This document shows positions 12,300-24,250 of a stretch of 64,000 bases of DNA, in pieces. A program made the translations under genes and the position numbers. The stretch spans positions 30,617,795-30,681,794 of the forward strand of contig NC_092670.1 in assembly GCF_964355755.1 (NCBI RefSeq), given 5' to 3'. Source of the DNA: Antedon mediterranea (Eukaryota; Echinodermata; Crinoidea; Comatulida; Antedonidae). Position 1 is the first letter of the stretch; each line of letters opens with the position of its first letter. A model generated the notes under the pieces. The model searched no databases, was not told the DNA's origin, and worked only from the letters and a program-made list of their open reading frames with translations.

Positions 12300-14149
12300 C
12301 AGCATGAAGTAATAATAGTTTGCTATTTCTCAGTTAATTGTTACAGTATTGTACATCTTACGTACAGTATAATTTATGAATGGTAGTGTTTTTTTTTTTT
12401 GTTATTGCTAGAACAATGATTTTGTAAATATTAACAATTGGAATATGAATTGTAATTGAATTGAATTTTTTGAAAGGTATGTTTTGTTAATTTGGTTTAT
12501 ACATTATTGATTGATAACGGAAATTAATGTTATTTACTGATTCAGATTTTGATTGCATATCAAAATAATAATAAATATACAATACAAATATGAAAGAAAT
12601 ATGCATTTGTTATAATTAAATATCTAATGTCACAGTACTCTATAGACTATAGCTTCTTTCTATTATTACAGTATATTACAGATCTTTGACTAAGACAGGC
12701 TAGGTAGGCTGCTCTAGGCCTTTAAACAGCTGGTGATGGAGCCTAGCCTATAAATAATATAGGCCTAGCTATGCCTGTAGCCTGGCCTACTCTGTTCTCC
12801 CCTCCAAAAATGAATGATTATTAAAAAATCTTAGGCCTAGGCTAGGCCTATTTTTAATTAGGACCAGGAACAAGTAATTAATCAGCTTTATAACAGGTCA
12901 GCTGTCACTCAGGCCCCTGAACAGGCATGTTTACGTGTTAAAAATAAACCGCCATTAGTCTTGCACAGCTGGTTTTAACCACGCAAGGGGGCCTGGACCT
13001 AGCCTATTATAAGCTAGCATAGGAAAAAATCCAGCCAGGCTATATGAATACAAACCTTGTTAAAACATTCAAGGATAACTAAAGTATCCAACTAAATCAA
13101 AGAATTCAACAGAAAAAATTATTTTTAAACTGATATGGAAAACAACATTTATACCTACTTTTTAAATGTATCACTTGAGAAAAAAAACTGGCGTTGGATG
13201 TACAATTTTGGTTAACTTTCAGTGACATTACCTCTTAAAATCCACGTGATAAAACGACGAAAACATGTTTTTTACCTTCATCCAGGGTTGTTCTAATGAA
13301 TATTCATTATTTTTTTGGCTTTCGCGGTCTTTATTTGTTTTTATTGGCTATTGAAGTACAGTCGTTTTATGCTTGATCGCTTCCGGGTTCCTCGTGTGGT
13401 TTGTATACAATGTTTTCGGAACCGTTACTCTACAGAAACGCTATGAAACGTTTGGGGCGCTACACTTAATTTATATTATGAAACAACTGTTTTAGTACAG
13501 TTGATCATTTACGAACTACTAGGTTTAAACAAGGTAATAACCTATCTATCCCAAAAGCCCGTACTATGGCTGGTCAATTTAGAATTTCGTTTACCGGCAC
13601 AACATTTTGAAATAATTTATCACTCGACATAAAAAATAATACATCAAAAATTAATTTCGTAAAAAATATAACTGAACTACTATTATCGAGATACTGATTA
13701 ATGCTGGCCCACCTCTTTCTTTTTGTCATTATTGTGTTTTTCTTACATTATTGTATAATTATAATTATTATCAAAATCGTTTGCACTGAACAGTATTATA
13801 TTTGTTAATCAGGTGTAAACCATTGACTAGCGAAAGCTATTTGTTTATACCGTTTTGCCTTTGGTGAATAAAGAATTATGAAATACCTGGGTAGATTTAG
13901 TTTTCCCTGGCCAAGAAAACATCCATTTTCCCAATGGGTGAAATCAAAGTTTACTCCACACTAATTGATGGGGTAAACTAAGCATATATTTTTACAGTGT
14001 ATGTTTATAGAAAAGCATTAAAATATTACCCGGTTTTAGGCCAACATGTTATTGAAACATTCATCAGAAAAATTACAATTTTTGCAGATTACAGTAACTA
14101 GGACACAAAAACTATTCACACATAAATATTCATAACACTGTGTCAAACA
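12300..14149. other. Intron-like or intergenic AT-rich stretch with TAGGCCTA cluster
   Basis: No coding frame was recognised. 12690-13030 is unusually rich in TAGGCCTA/AGGCCTAG words. The remainder is AT-rich sequence of no recognisable class. Confidence 0.35.
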
Positions 14150-14224
14150 ATGTGGTACAGTCAATTAATATTTTTTATTTGTTTGAAATCTTTAACACAA
14201 TTTGATTTGTCCTATTTTTTACAG

Positions 14225-14371
14225 GAGCAGTTTGAAAAAAACCCAAATCAAAGGATTCCACAAATGAGGAAGCAATTCCGGCTGTCAAAACATATCTATA
14301 CAACTCTAGAGACAAAGAAGGTGGAAGAAAGGCCAGGCAGCTCAAGCAAACTACTGTTGTCTAAGACTTAA
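14225..14371 (+). CDS. Candidate terminal exon, weakly homeodomain-like
   Basis: A strong acceptor (pyrimidine tract, then TTTTTTACAG ending at 14224) opens a phase-0 frame of 48 codons ending in TAA at 14369-14371. It starts EQFEKNPNQRIPQMRKQF and continues with RLSKHIYTTLETKKVEER. The order of a helix-1-like EQFEKNP, a helix-2-like MRKQF and a basic helix-3-like end resembles the back two thirds of a homeodomain. However, the invariant WF.N of helix 3 is replaced by TTLETK and the helix 2-3 spacing is about four residues short. The phase fits the candidate exon ending at 9598. Best read as a degenerate or unconventional homeodomain, or as chance similarity. Confidence 0.35.
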   Translation, partial: EQFEKNPNQRIPQMRKQFRLSKHIYTTLETKKVEERPGSSSKLLLSKT

Positions 14372-14539
14372 GTGACATTGAAGATTAATGAATACATACA
14401 CTAATGAAATGTCATTTCATATATTCGATTGGGTGTATTGAAAAATAATGAATTGAAACCGCAATCTTACTGTCTACATTCTTTTTCATTTCGTTTTACA
14501 CAAAATACACAGGTCTGGTCCCATCTGTGTAAGCCAAAG

Positions 14540-14835
14540 TAGTTAAATATTATGCTCTTTCCAATATGTGACCCACATGGATTCCCCAGAGGAATACATT
14601 ATTGTACCTATATGCTTTCTGATGTGGCCTCCATGCGGGTTGTATATGGGGTATGCTGGCAACACAATACGATGCCCATATGATGTCAAATATGGGCCAA
14701 GGGGGCTTTCCAATGTGGGACCCATATGGTTCTTGGGTGCAAAAAAGGTGGAATCCCATATGGGAAACCCATATGGTACCCATAAGTTGTACTATATGGG
14801 TCTCATATGGGCTTTCTACCCGGGGAAGAGCGTAC
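14540..14835. repeat. CCATATGGG-rich palindromic repeat
   Basis: About 300 bp dominated by overlapping CCCATATGGG, CCATATGG and ATATGGGTC words in both orientations. All six-frame ORFs here are products of the repeat. It ends in CTACCCGGGGAAG. No target duplication was found. Confidence 0.5.
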
Positions 14836-16770
14836 AAAATCATGTTCAGTACCGCTCTGCTTAGCACTGGCACAACAACATCGAGAGAAAAGGGGTACAG
14901 TATACTCTGATCTTCACTGAGAGCGTACATCAGCAGACAGTGTGTTTTGCAATTATGACGTCATAAGCTCAGGCATGCATCATGAATATTCATGATATAT
15001 GCACGCCATCTATAGTTTCTGCCCTAACCTAATAGAAAAAATATAATGCTTTTTGGGGCGGCCCTGAAGCGGCCCATAATTAGCCCGGATAGGTACCCTG
15101 AGAGAGTATCTTGTTTATTTTAATTCATGCAGAGTAGCTAATGGATGTTCGGACGATAGGGCCGTCACATTCTTAGCTGCATCTTTAAAGAGACCAGTAC
15201 TAGGTGTTTGAAAATGTTAAAAGCAGAAGCGTGACTTACCTGGAATTTCGTCCCTAGGACGTCGGTTTGAAACTGCTGAGTAAGCTAACAATTATTGAAT
15301 GCTAATAGAATATTACGTAGACAAATGGTCATCACATGGAAGCAGTAGGGAACCCAGAGGTTAGGGAAGGGATTTCTAGAGCAACCCGTTCTCAAGCAAT
15401 AATCAACCCTAACAGTCCCAGCATGTCTATAACTCCCCAAACTTCCCAATCCTTCAAGACAACATTTCAAAAATGTTCCTAATATCAAACACACAGAAGC
15501 CCACCCCCACCCCCACCCCTACCTACAAGTAAATTTACAGTAATACCCCTGAATAAATAATTAAACAAGTAATCAAAGTCCTCTTCAGTCTCCGATGCTG
15601 GCAAATAAATAAATTACAAAAGATAAAAGTTAAAATGTTTCTGCGACTGTTGAACTACTTTCACGCCTCCCGTACAACCAGCAACTAATTTACTGTAATT
15701 AATGTCTCAATACTTTAAGTATGATGCAACTGCTCTGCTATTTTTACCAGTTATTCACTTCTTTTCTTTCTATATACAATTACAATTAATCGCCAGTAAT
15801 CTCAAGTACAGCTTTAATTTATAGTATTCCTTCCAACTCACTATTTCTTTTACTTTGTGTATACACAATTACTTTCTTCTCCTATACGCCTTCATTTCCC
15901 ATACTAATTTTCTCCTATCCTCTCCTTGCTTAACATAGCACTTCTTCTCTGTCTCCACCAATCAGAGACCTCCACACCATCCTTCTCTGCAACACAATAC
16001 TCTGATACACTTGCTTTACACAACAGCTTCCTAAAACTAAAAAAAGGTTCAAATAATGAAAACAAAGAGAAAGTTACTAGCACAATATATATACAACTTA
16101 TGTCATTTGTGACACTAATATCTGTGGTTATGTTTTGCTTTGGTGTATTGAACCAAATCATATTACGTTTGCGCGTTGTTGTTTGTTTGGTGTGTCTTAG
16201 TTAAAGTTTAACTCATGAGTGTATCCGCGCTGTGTAAGTGCTTCCTGGTATGGTGCTATAGCTGTAGTAATTCATCATCAGATTAAATATTCGACACAGT
16301 TTGTTTATAGCTAATGGAATGGTCTGGATCATTGAAGACGCGAATGATTGCCCTCGCGGTGCACATACATGGCGAATTATTTGAAAGGCATAAACGTACC
16401 TGCTCTCAAGTCTAGCGTTATATCAAGGTAAGTCATTACTTTACTATTAGTTTCTATGGTCAAATTCAAACCATTTTCACTAAATACCTTGCATTTGTCT
16501 TTCTTGATTGATTCAATCTTCCGTGGCGATTCTTTAAATACAGCTTACACGATCACCATCATCACGATATAAACCTATATTGTTGCCGTATCTCTGCGAC
16601 AGTAATTGTGATAGTATGTATGATGCTACGTCTCCATTAAAGCTTCCCGTGGTACAGATTCCTATTCTTCTTCGCTTACATCATAATGATCAGTTTTAAA
16701 GAGTTCATCCTAACTTTTTATCAGAACTACTCCAACTGTGCTGTGCAATAATATTGATGTATGCTAATTG
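14836..16770. other. Intergenic stretch without recognised gene
   Basis: Contains a (CCCCCA)n tract near 15500-15525 and a GAATATTCATGATATATGC palindromic patch near 14985. Frames of 60-90 codons lack protein-like composition and no splice-bounded exon stood out. Confidence 0.35.
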
Positions 16771-17572
16771 AGTAGCAGAGTCAATGCAGAGTATAACATA
16801 CAGTAGATGTGTCAATGCAGAGTATAACATACAGTATCTGTGTCAATGCAGAGTATAACATACAGTAGCTGTGTCAATGCAGAGTATAACATACAGTAGC
16901 AGAGTCAATGCAGAGTATAACATACAGTAGCTGTGTCGATGCAGAGTATAACATACAGTAGCTGTGTCAATGCAGAGTATAACATACAGTAGCTGTGTCA
17001 ATGCAGAGTATAACATACAGTAGCTGTGTCAATGCAGAGTATAACATACAGTAGCTGTGTCAATGCAGAGTATAACATACAGTAGCTGTGTCGATGCAGA
17101 GTATAACATACAGTAGCAGAGTCAATGCAGAGTATAACATACAGTAGCTGTGTCAATGCAGAGTATAACATACAGTAGCTGTGTCGATGCAGAGTATAAC
17201 ATACAGTAGCTGTGTCAATGCAGAGTATAACATACAGTAGCTGTGTCAATGCAGAGTATAACATACAGTAGCTGTGTCAATGCAGAGTATAACATACAGT
17301 AGCTGTGTCAATGCAGAGTATAACATACAGTAGCTGTGTCGATGCAGAGTATAACATACAGTAGCAGAGTCAATGCAGAGTATAACATACAGTAGCTGTG
17401 TCAATGCAGAGTATAACATACAGTAGCTGTGTCGATGCAGAGTATACCATACAGTAGCTGTGTCAATGCAGAGTATAACATACAGTAGCTGTGTCAATGC
17501 AGAGTATAACATACAGTAGCTGTGTCAATGCAGAGTATAACATACAGTAGCTGTGTCAATGCAGAGTATAAC
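16771..17572. repeat. 31-bp minisatellite, left array (about 26 copies)
   Basis: Tandem units of 31 bp whose core reads ATGCAGAGTATAACATACAG followed by TAGCTGTGTCA. A variant with GCAGAG in place of GCTGTG recurs at 16771, 16898, 17113 and 17363. The segment around 17090 is repeated 248 bp (eight units) later, giving a higher-order repeat. Because 248 is not a multiple of 3, the long minus-strand frames across it are repeat artefacts. The array resumes in the same orientation at 20457. Confidence 0.9.
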
Positions 17573-18005
17573 TATGGAAAGCCAAACCCGCCAAAAATAC
17601 ATAATACATACCATCCACCAATAATTAATTCGTACAAAATTCAAACCATCCAATATTATCTCATGCAGTTCAATGAAAACTTAAACCATTCACCTAGTAT
17701 CTACACCATCCAATACAATGTGTGACCATCTACCACTAGCCCAAACGACAATACGCCGAACAAACTACCCATAACACAAACCATCTAAAGAATGTTGAGC
17801 CCAGGCAGCAATAATTGAATTAATCTAACGTTAATACAAGTATATATTAGCCAACTCATTTATCAACATTTCATGTTGTTCATGAACATTTCAAACAAAG
17901 CATCTTAATTATAGTTCATCGAATTCTAATTCTAATACATTGCCTGTTTTATACACCGTTCGTCTGTTTAACAGTTTAAACAACTGTTTTGCACACGATA
18001 CGCCC

Positions 18006-18345
18006 GTTCGTGAGTTCAAACCATGATATTTGAAGCATCGACTTTCCAAACAGCGATTTTTCGCACCGAACGTATTTTCTTGAGTTAAAGTGGTTGCATT
18101 TCAATCACTTACTTTTGATTGGCCAGTATTACACACCGTTCGCTTGTTCGTGATTTCAAACCATGATATTTGAAGCATCGACTTTCCAAACGGCGATTTT
18201 TCGCACCGAACGTATTTTCTTGAGTTAAAGTGGTTGCATTTCAATCACCTACTTTCGATTGGCCAGTATTACACACCGTTCGCTTGTTCGTGATTTCATG
18301 TGATAACATTTCATTCGACAACTTTTCAAACGTTAGTTTTTGACT
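18006..18345. repeat. 140-bp tandem repeat
   Basis: GTTCGTGA followed by TTCAAACCATGATATTTGAA recurs with a period of exactly 140 bp (18006, 18146, with the start of a third at 18286). Units share the CGCACCGAACGTATTTTCTT and GATTGGCCAGTATTACAC blocks. Confidence 0.8.
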
Positions 18346-18373
18346 CTGCTTACGTATATGTCAGTTGGGTTCT

Positions 18374-18652
18374 AGGACACCTACCCCCTAGACAGTTACC
18401 CCCCGGATGTTTACCACCCGGACAACTACCCCCTTAGGACAACTACCCCCTTAGGACAACTACCCCCCCGGACAACTACCCCCCGGACAACTACCCCCTT
18501 AGGACAACTACCCCCTTAGGATAACAACCCCCCGGACAACTACCCCCCGGACAACCACCCCCTTAGGACAACTACCCCCTTAGGATAACTACCCCCCCGG
18601 GTAACTACCCCCGGTCAACTACCCGCCGATCAACTACCCCCCCCCCCCCATC
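18374..18652. repeat. GGACAACTACCCCC minisatellite, left copy
   Basis: Short units alternating GGACAACTACCCCCTTA and GGACAACTACCCCCC, ending in a poly(C) run. The reverse-complement array lies at about 19805-20070, so the two arrays form inner arms of the surrounding long-TIR element. Confidence 0.85.
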
Positions 18653-18710
18653 CAAAAGTAGACAAATATATAGGACCGGTTTCTGTAAAAATGAAATCAT
18701 CTGTTTTTAA

Positions 18711-19153
18711 CGGGTGTTTCGAAAATAGAGACCCGAGACCAGAGACCTGACACGAGACCCAATACGAAAAGGGAGACCTATATTTGGGTCTCCCTTTTCG
18801 TATATTAGGGTCTCCCTTTTCGTATAGTGTGGTCTCTCTTTTCGTATAGTGGGGTCTCCCTTTTCTTATAGTGGGTCTCCCTTTTCGTATATTTGGGTCT
18901 CCCATTTTGTATATTTGGGTCTCCCTTTCGTATAACTGGGTCTCCCTTTTCGTATATTTAGGTCTCCCTTTTCGTATATTAGGGTCTCCCTTTTCGTATA
19001 GTGGGGTCTCCCTTTTCGTATAGTGGGGTCTCCCTTTTCGTATAGTGGGGTCTCCCTTTTCGTACGTGGGTCTCCCTTTTCGTATATTTAGGTCTCCCTT
19101 TTCGTATTGGGTCTCTGGTCTCTGGTCTCGGGTCTCTAGTTTCGAAACACCCG
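18711..19153. mobile_element. Nested foldback with GGTCTCCC minisatellite
   Basis: The ends CGGGTGTTTCGAAA (18711) and TTTCGAAACACCCG (to 19153) are inverted. They are followed inward by inverted GAGACCCGAGACCAGAGACC blocks. The centre holds about 15 units of 19-22 bp based on GGGTCTCCCTTTTCGTATAT. The minus-strand frame through it, with its repeated RKGRP, is a repeat artefact. Confidence 0.75.
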
Positions 19154-19804
19154 TTTTTAACCGATTATTCTGTTTAACAGCACGCTAGACCCTAGATGCG
19201 CTAGATTTAAAGTACCGTATTTATTGAAAAAACGGCCTGGGCTGTTTATTGTTTAGGTGGTTTTTAGGTGGACATTTATTGGAAGAAAGTTGTTTATTCA
19301 ATGGGAGGGGGTATAATCTAATGGAAATAGACGCCGATTATTCCATTATGATGTTTCATGGGAGTGACATGGTCACCGTTTATTTGAGGGGAATTTATTT
19401 AAAGATCGACGTTTATTCGGTGAGTGAACATTGAGGTCAAATATCAAAAGTGATATTATTCTTCAAGTGTACAAAAATACATATATGACAAATTTGAGAC
19501 AAAAATTAATTCTTTTAAGACCAGTGGTTATCGAAGCATTGTCCTGACGAAAAAATTATTATTATTATTAGCGAACCCAGTCTTTACAGTAAATACAGGG
19601 AGTACTATATAATACGTTCGACTATCCTATGATCATGTGTGACAATCTTCAGTTTATACCAGGCTATATTTATGTTCAATCTTTTACTTTTGTTTGCAAT
19701 AATGAATAGTAATTCGTCAAAGTAACGAATTAAAATATAGTTATTAATTCCTATTATACACTGTTGCAGAGTCAGGTTGTTGAATGGTCTGGGTGGTTAG
19801 GGTA

Positions 19805-20070
19805 TTCTAAAGGGATAGTTTTCTGGGTGGTAATTGTCCGGGGGGTAATTGTCCGGGGGGTAATTGTTCCTAGGGGGTAATTGTCCGGGGGGTAGTTATC
19901 CAGGGGGTAGTTGTCCTAAGGGGGTTGTTGTCCTAAGGGGGTAGTTGTCCGGGGGGTATTTGTCCGGGGGGTAGTTGTCCTAAAGGGGTAGTTGTCCTAA
20001 GGGGGTAGTGGTCCAGGTGGTGGTTGTCCGGGGGGTAGTTGTCCGGGGGGTAAATGTCCAGGGGGTGAAT
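19805..20070. repeat. GGGGGTAGTTGTCC minisatellite, right copy
   Basis: Reverse complement of the array at 18374-18652, with units of GGGGGGTAGTTGTCC and GTAGTTGTCCTAAGGG. Together they make the inner part of the 2.9-kb element palindromic. Confidence 0.85.
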
Positions 20071-20456
20071 ATCCGGATACGGTCAGTTGATATACTATCT
20101 TTTAATTTTCATACTTTCCATAGTCAGTTCTGTACATCATTCGCATTTACGCATGTAAAGTGTAGATATTCCACTCGACAAGTTTTAAAACGGTAGTTTT
20201 TTTTTTATTGTTAAATTGTAACTGTTGGGCTCAACATTCTTTAGATGGTTTGTGTTATGGGTAGTTTGTTCGGCGTATTGTCGTTTGGGCTAGTGGTAGA
20301 TGGTCACATATTGTATTGGATGGTGTAGATACTAGGTGAATGGTTTAAGTTTTCATTGAACTGCATGAGATAATATTGGATGGTTTGAATTTTGTACGAA
20401 TTAATTATTGGTGGATGGTATGTATTATGTATTTTTGGCGGGTTTGGCTTTCCATA

Positions 20457-20941
20457 TTTAACATACAGTAGCTGTGTCAATGCAGAGTATAACATACAGT
20501 AGCTGTGTCAATGCAGAGTATAACATACAGTAGCTGTGTCGATGCAGAGTATAACATACAGTAGCTGTGTCAATGCAGAGTATAACATACAGTAGCTGTG
20601 TCAATGCAGAGTATAACATACAGTAGCTGTGTCAATGCAGAGTATAACATACAGTAGCTGTGTCAATGCAGAGTATAACATACAGTAGCTGTGTCAATGC
20701 AGAGTATAACATACAGTAGCTGTGCCAATGCAGAGTATAACATACAGTAGCTGTGTCAATGCAGAGTATAACATACAGTAGCTGTGTCAATGCAGAGTAT
20801 AACATACAGTAGCTGTGTCAATGCAGAGTATAACATACAGTAGCTGGGTGAATGCAGAGTATAACATACAGTAGCTGTGTCAATGCAGAGTATAACATAC
20901 AGTAGCTGTGTCAATGCAGAGTATAACATACAGTAGCTGTG
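20457..20941. repeat. 31-bp minisatellite, right array (about 15.6 copies)
   Basis: Same unit and orientation as 16771-17572. The first unit is entered mid-repeat directly after the inserted element. Isolated variants occur at 20723 (GTGCCAA) and near 20848 (GGGTGAA). Confidence 0.9.
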
Positions 20942-21029
20942 CCCATACATACTAAAGAAGTCAAACTGCTTTTCATCTTTCTTTGATTTTGTATTAGGTG
21001 AACAAAAAAACTATCTGAAAGTGACAAAA

Positions 21030-21128
21030 CAAGGCCTAATACATGGCTGCAGTCGCGTACGCAAATTTGAGTTAGTGTTTACCGACCAACCTACCGACCG
21101 ACCGACCGACATAGTGAGCTATAAAAAC
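21030..21128 (-). repeat. AGTCGCG-family repeat, partial
   Basis: Begins AACAAGGCCTAATACATGGC, followed by TGCAGTCGCGTACGC, a GTGTTTACCGACC block, a (CCGA)n tract and ACATAGTGAGCTATA. It lacks the terminal ACGCGACTAAAA. Full-length relatives are at 39218-40031, 40430-41235 and 50858-51568. Confidence 0.6.
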
Positions 21129-21189
21129 ACTACTTATTTCAAATAAATAAGACGTTACGTTTAATACAAAACGATACCGTAACTAATCC

Positions 21190-22330
21190 ATCACTACTCA
21201 ACTATTGTAAATTGCCTGATCAAAAATATATTGAGAGTTATTACAATTACTCTAGTAGCTAGATCAACTTTCGTATGCACTTTGAGGTCCAGAGAATTTG
21301 ACTTCAAAAATTGGGTTAGGATGGTCAAACAATCATTTTTGGCTTGGTTACACATTTTGAAAATGTGGCGAAAGGTCAAAAGGTCAGGGTGTAAAGTTAT
21401 AATACCAAACACCAATAGGTCCTTAAATCTCGACAACCACTGGTACAGCAAGGTAATTTTGGTCTCAAATTGATCGGAAGGTATACATTTATATTCAGTC
21501 TAATGGGACAATTTAGTCAAAAATGACCGGAAATGCCATTTCTGACATTTGACCCACTACAGAGGGCATGTATGTATCTCCGTAAGTACTGGTCGTAGAC
21601 ACTTGAATTAGGTCCAAAAATGTTTGCAATATACATTTATTTATTTGTTGCACATTTTGAAAAATGTTACAAAAGGTCAAAGGGTCAGGGTCAAGGGTTA
21701 TATGAACAAACACAAATAGGTACTTGTATCTTGGCAACCACTGGTCGCAGCAAGTCAATTTTAGTCTCAAAATGTTGAGAAGGCATGTATTCATATTCAG
21801 TCTAATGAGACATTTTAGTGAAAAATTATCAGAAATGCCATATCTGACCTTTGACCCACATACCAGGGCATCTTAATATCTCTGTAAGTACTGGTCGTAG
21901 AAACTTAAATTTGGGATCAAATTGTTGGAAATATACATATTTACATTCATTCTAACAGAAAATTTGGTGAAAAGATGATCAGAAATACTATTAATTACTA
22001 ATGTTTCAAACAAAATACATACCTCTACACAACTTATTCTTATATAAATGGTATGCAATAATAATAGGAATTACAACAAATCCTTTACTGTTTGTAATTG
22101 TACTTTTGCTTATAATAATGCTAGAAAATATTGTAGACCCCCCCGAGGACGATCAAGCATTGATAGAAACGTCGAACTCAACAGTTCTTTTCAGAATGCT
22201 AGAAGTTAACTTACCGTAATTATCCAAATAAACGACATATATTGTTCAGAGGGGTGTTTAGGGGGAGGGATGTTTATTCGGTGGAGGCGTTTTTTGTTTG
22301 TTTTTGGTGTAATATGGTAAAAATATATGT
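21190..22330. repeat. About 300-bp tandem repeat block A
   Basis: TCAGTCTAATGGGACATTTT recurs at 21497 and, with one change, at 21797, and CTGGTCGTAGA recurs with a similar 300-bp spacing. Each unit carries the same ordered words (CCAGTGGT, ACATTTTGAAAA, AGGTCA). Much of the block recurs inverted at 27330-28612, inside the loop of the adjacent palindrome. Short frames here are not genes. Confidence 0.75.
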
Positions 22331-22361
22331 ATATCAAATAAATACACCCTAGATATAAAAC

Positions 22362-22468
22362 AAGGCCATATAGATGGCTGCAGTCGCGTACTCACGTGAG
22401 TGTTTACCGACCGACCAACCAACCAACCGACCGACATAGTGAGCTGTAGAGTAGCGACGCGACTAAAA
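22362..22468 (-). repeat. AGTCGCG-family short copy
   Basis: A 107-bp copy running from AACAAGGCCATATAGATGGC to GCGACGCGACTAAAAG. It keeps both ends and a short (CCAA/CCGA)n tract but lacks the roughly 600-bp middle of the long copies. Confidence 0.6.
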
Positions 22469-22794
22469 GTACAACACAATTAATATTGTAATAAGAATAA
22501 CTGGAATAAACCTCCTTCATCCGGGTGCGAGTACAATCATGATATTGAAAAAATATCGGAGACAACTATAATATACCAATTCATTGTCATCATTCTGTAT
22601 ATAACACTGTTGTATAATATTGTTGAATGTCACCGACAAATTATACATAATTTATACACGTCTGTTCCCAGTGTACATAATAAAACAATATTTCTGGAGA
22701 TTTATTATCAATACCACTAGAAACTTAGGTTTTTTTATTTTTTAAGTACTAAATGCATTGACAATAAAAGCATCAGAAGTGTATTTTAAAATCA

Positions 22795-22831
22795 CTAGAT
22801 GGCACGCTCGCTTCGCTCGCGTACCATCTAG
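22795..22831. repeat. Left terminal hairpin
   Basis: Imperfect palindrome starting CTAGATGGCACGCTCGC and ending GTACCATCTAG. The base before it is A, and the base after the matching right end (31826-31862) is T, as expected for Helitron insertion between A and T. The frame opening at 22758 is a shadow of this hairpin. Confidence 0.7.
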
Positions 22832-24115
22832 GGGTGCTCACAGATGGTTCTCGAATACAGTAGAATCCACGGACGGGGACTTTTTTGGGACACTAAACAA
22901 AAACGGAAGTGTCCCCCTAATTGGGGTATTCAGAAATAGAGACAACAAAACCAATACTGGATTCCATAAAGGACAATTAATTTATGTGGATTAAAGAAAT
23001 TAGGGAGAAATGGAAATGTATGTACGGGAATTGGGCGGCACGTGGTGGTGGTGATGGAACCGCAGTAATAAAGTTGATTATATTGATATATTAAAAGAAC
23101 CAAACTAAATAAATAGACCTAGACATTCTGCGAAATGGAAATCGGAAATTCAAGCTCCTATTCAGTGAAAAATTAAACTGTAGTCTACCTAAATATTTAG
23201 GGCAAATCATCGGTTGTGGTGTTGAAATTCCGGTAAACATTTGTGTGAACCAAACTGGGTCGAATTTCTGTCATGAGTACTGATTTGTTGGCCTGTGATT
23301 TATGACGCCTAAGGGATCTATCTAGACTTATTTTTTAGAATAATGTACGTACCTGTCAGATACAATTGTCTTGTGTCGTATAATAAATAAGTACTGTAAT
23401 AGTTACTGAAGTTACTATTACAATCTCGTCAATGAAAACACGAAAATGTATATGCACTTACTTATGAAAACGTATACAGTATTATACTCAGTTATTGAAA
23501 CAGTAGGTTTAAAAAAGTTTCGTTTGTCTGTAAAATGATGTAATCAAGCTGTTTACATGAGTCTTAATTTATAAGCACATCAATAATAAAATAGTTTATC
23601 TATCCTGTAATTGGCGAGATTATGGTCGCTGTTGAATGAAATAAAGCCAATCGGTATCATATTTGTACAGAAACGTTTTCGCGGCCGAAGGGTGTAACCT
23701 AAATTCGTTGTATTATCGTCAAGAACTAACTGTAACTAAACTTACATAGAAAGTAGGGTATCATAAATTTGGCCTTAGCACTCGGGGGAGTGGCTAAGAT
23801 GAAGTCCGTGGGACTACTAAATATAAATTGTAATGAACCTCGAGGGACATAAATAGGAATATTTCATGTTTCATTATCAATGTATAATAAATGGAAACTG
23901 TTTACCGATTCAAATAATAGAAATTGGTTTTTAACATTTTCCGAACCTATTGCAAGTTTATTCTCAAAGGGCCCATATATTTACCTACCGTATGTGTTAA
24001 ACCAAGGGCTCATAAATTTACCTACAGTACTTGTGTTAAACCAAACTCTGGCAGACTGAGAGATTGGGATGTTCCATTCATCGCAAATCAATACATTTGT
24101 ATAATCGTATATTAA

Positions 24116-24250
24116 ATCTATCAAAATAGTATTTTTTAAAGAAAATCGGCCTGTCTTCAACATTATGATGGTGTACTCTAGCAATCTATCAAAATAGTAT
24201 TTTTTAAAGAAAATCGGCCTGTCTTCAACATTATGATGGTGTACTCTAGC
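24116..24250. repeat. 68-bp tandem duplication in palindrome arm
   Basis: ATCTATCAAAATAGTATTTT onward is duplicated at 24116 and 24184. The mirror arm holds the same duplication near 29715-29850, so the duplication predates the inverted arrangement. Confidence 0.8.

Larger units (their letters stand above)
17573..20456. mobile_element. 2.9-kb DNA element with 235-bp terminal inverted repeats
   Basis: The ends 17573-17807 and 20222-20456 are near-perfect reverse complements, starting TATGGAAAGCC and ending GGCTTTCCATA. The element interrupts a 31-bp minisatellite whose copies continue in register on both sides. The flanking hexamers TATAAC (17567-17572) and TTTAAC (20457-20462) look like a 6-bp target duplication with one change. 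No transposase frame is present. The interior is 140-bp tandem repeats, two mirror-image GGACAACTACCCCC minisatellites and a nested foldback. Non-autonomous; superfamily undetermined. Confidence 0.8.

Noticed and set aside
16998-17512. Two identical 88-codon minus-strand frames
   Set aside because: They are translations of the 31-bp minisatellite and owe their identity to the 248-bp higher-order repeat.
16771-17572. CRISPR-like array
   Set aside because: Units are contiguous 31-bp repeats without unique spacers and lie in a eukaryotic genome; it is a minisatellite.
22758-22994. 78-codon frame with many Arg codons
   Set aside because: It crosses the terminal hairpin of the 9-kb palindrome and is a shadow of it.
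23924-24184. Repeated 60-67-codon frames also found at 28972 and 29773
   Set aside because: They are copies within the palindrome arms, appear in both orientations, and have no protein-like features.
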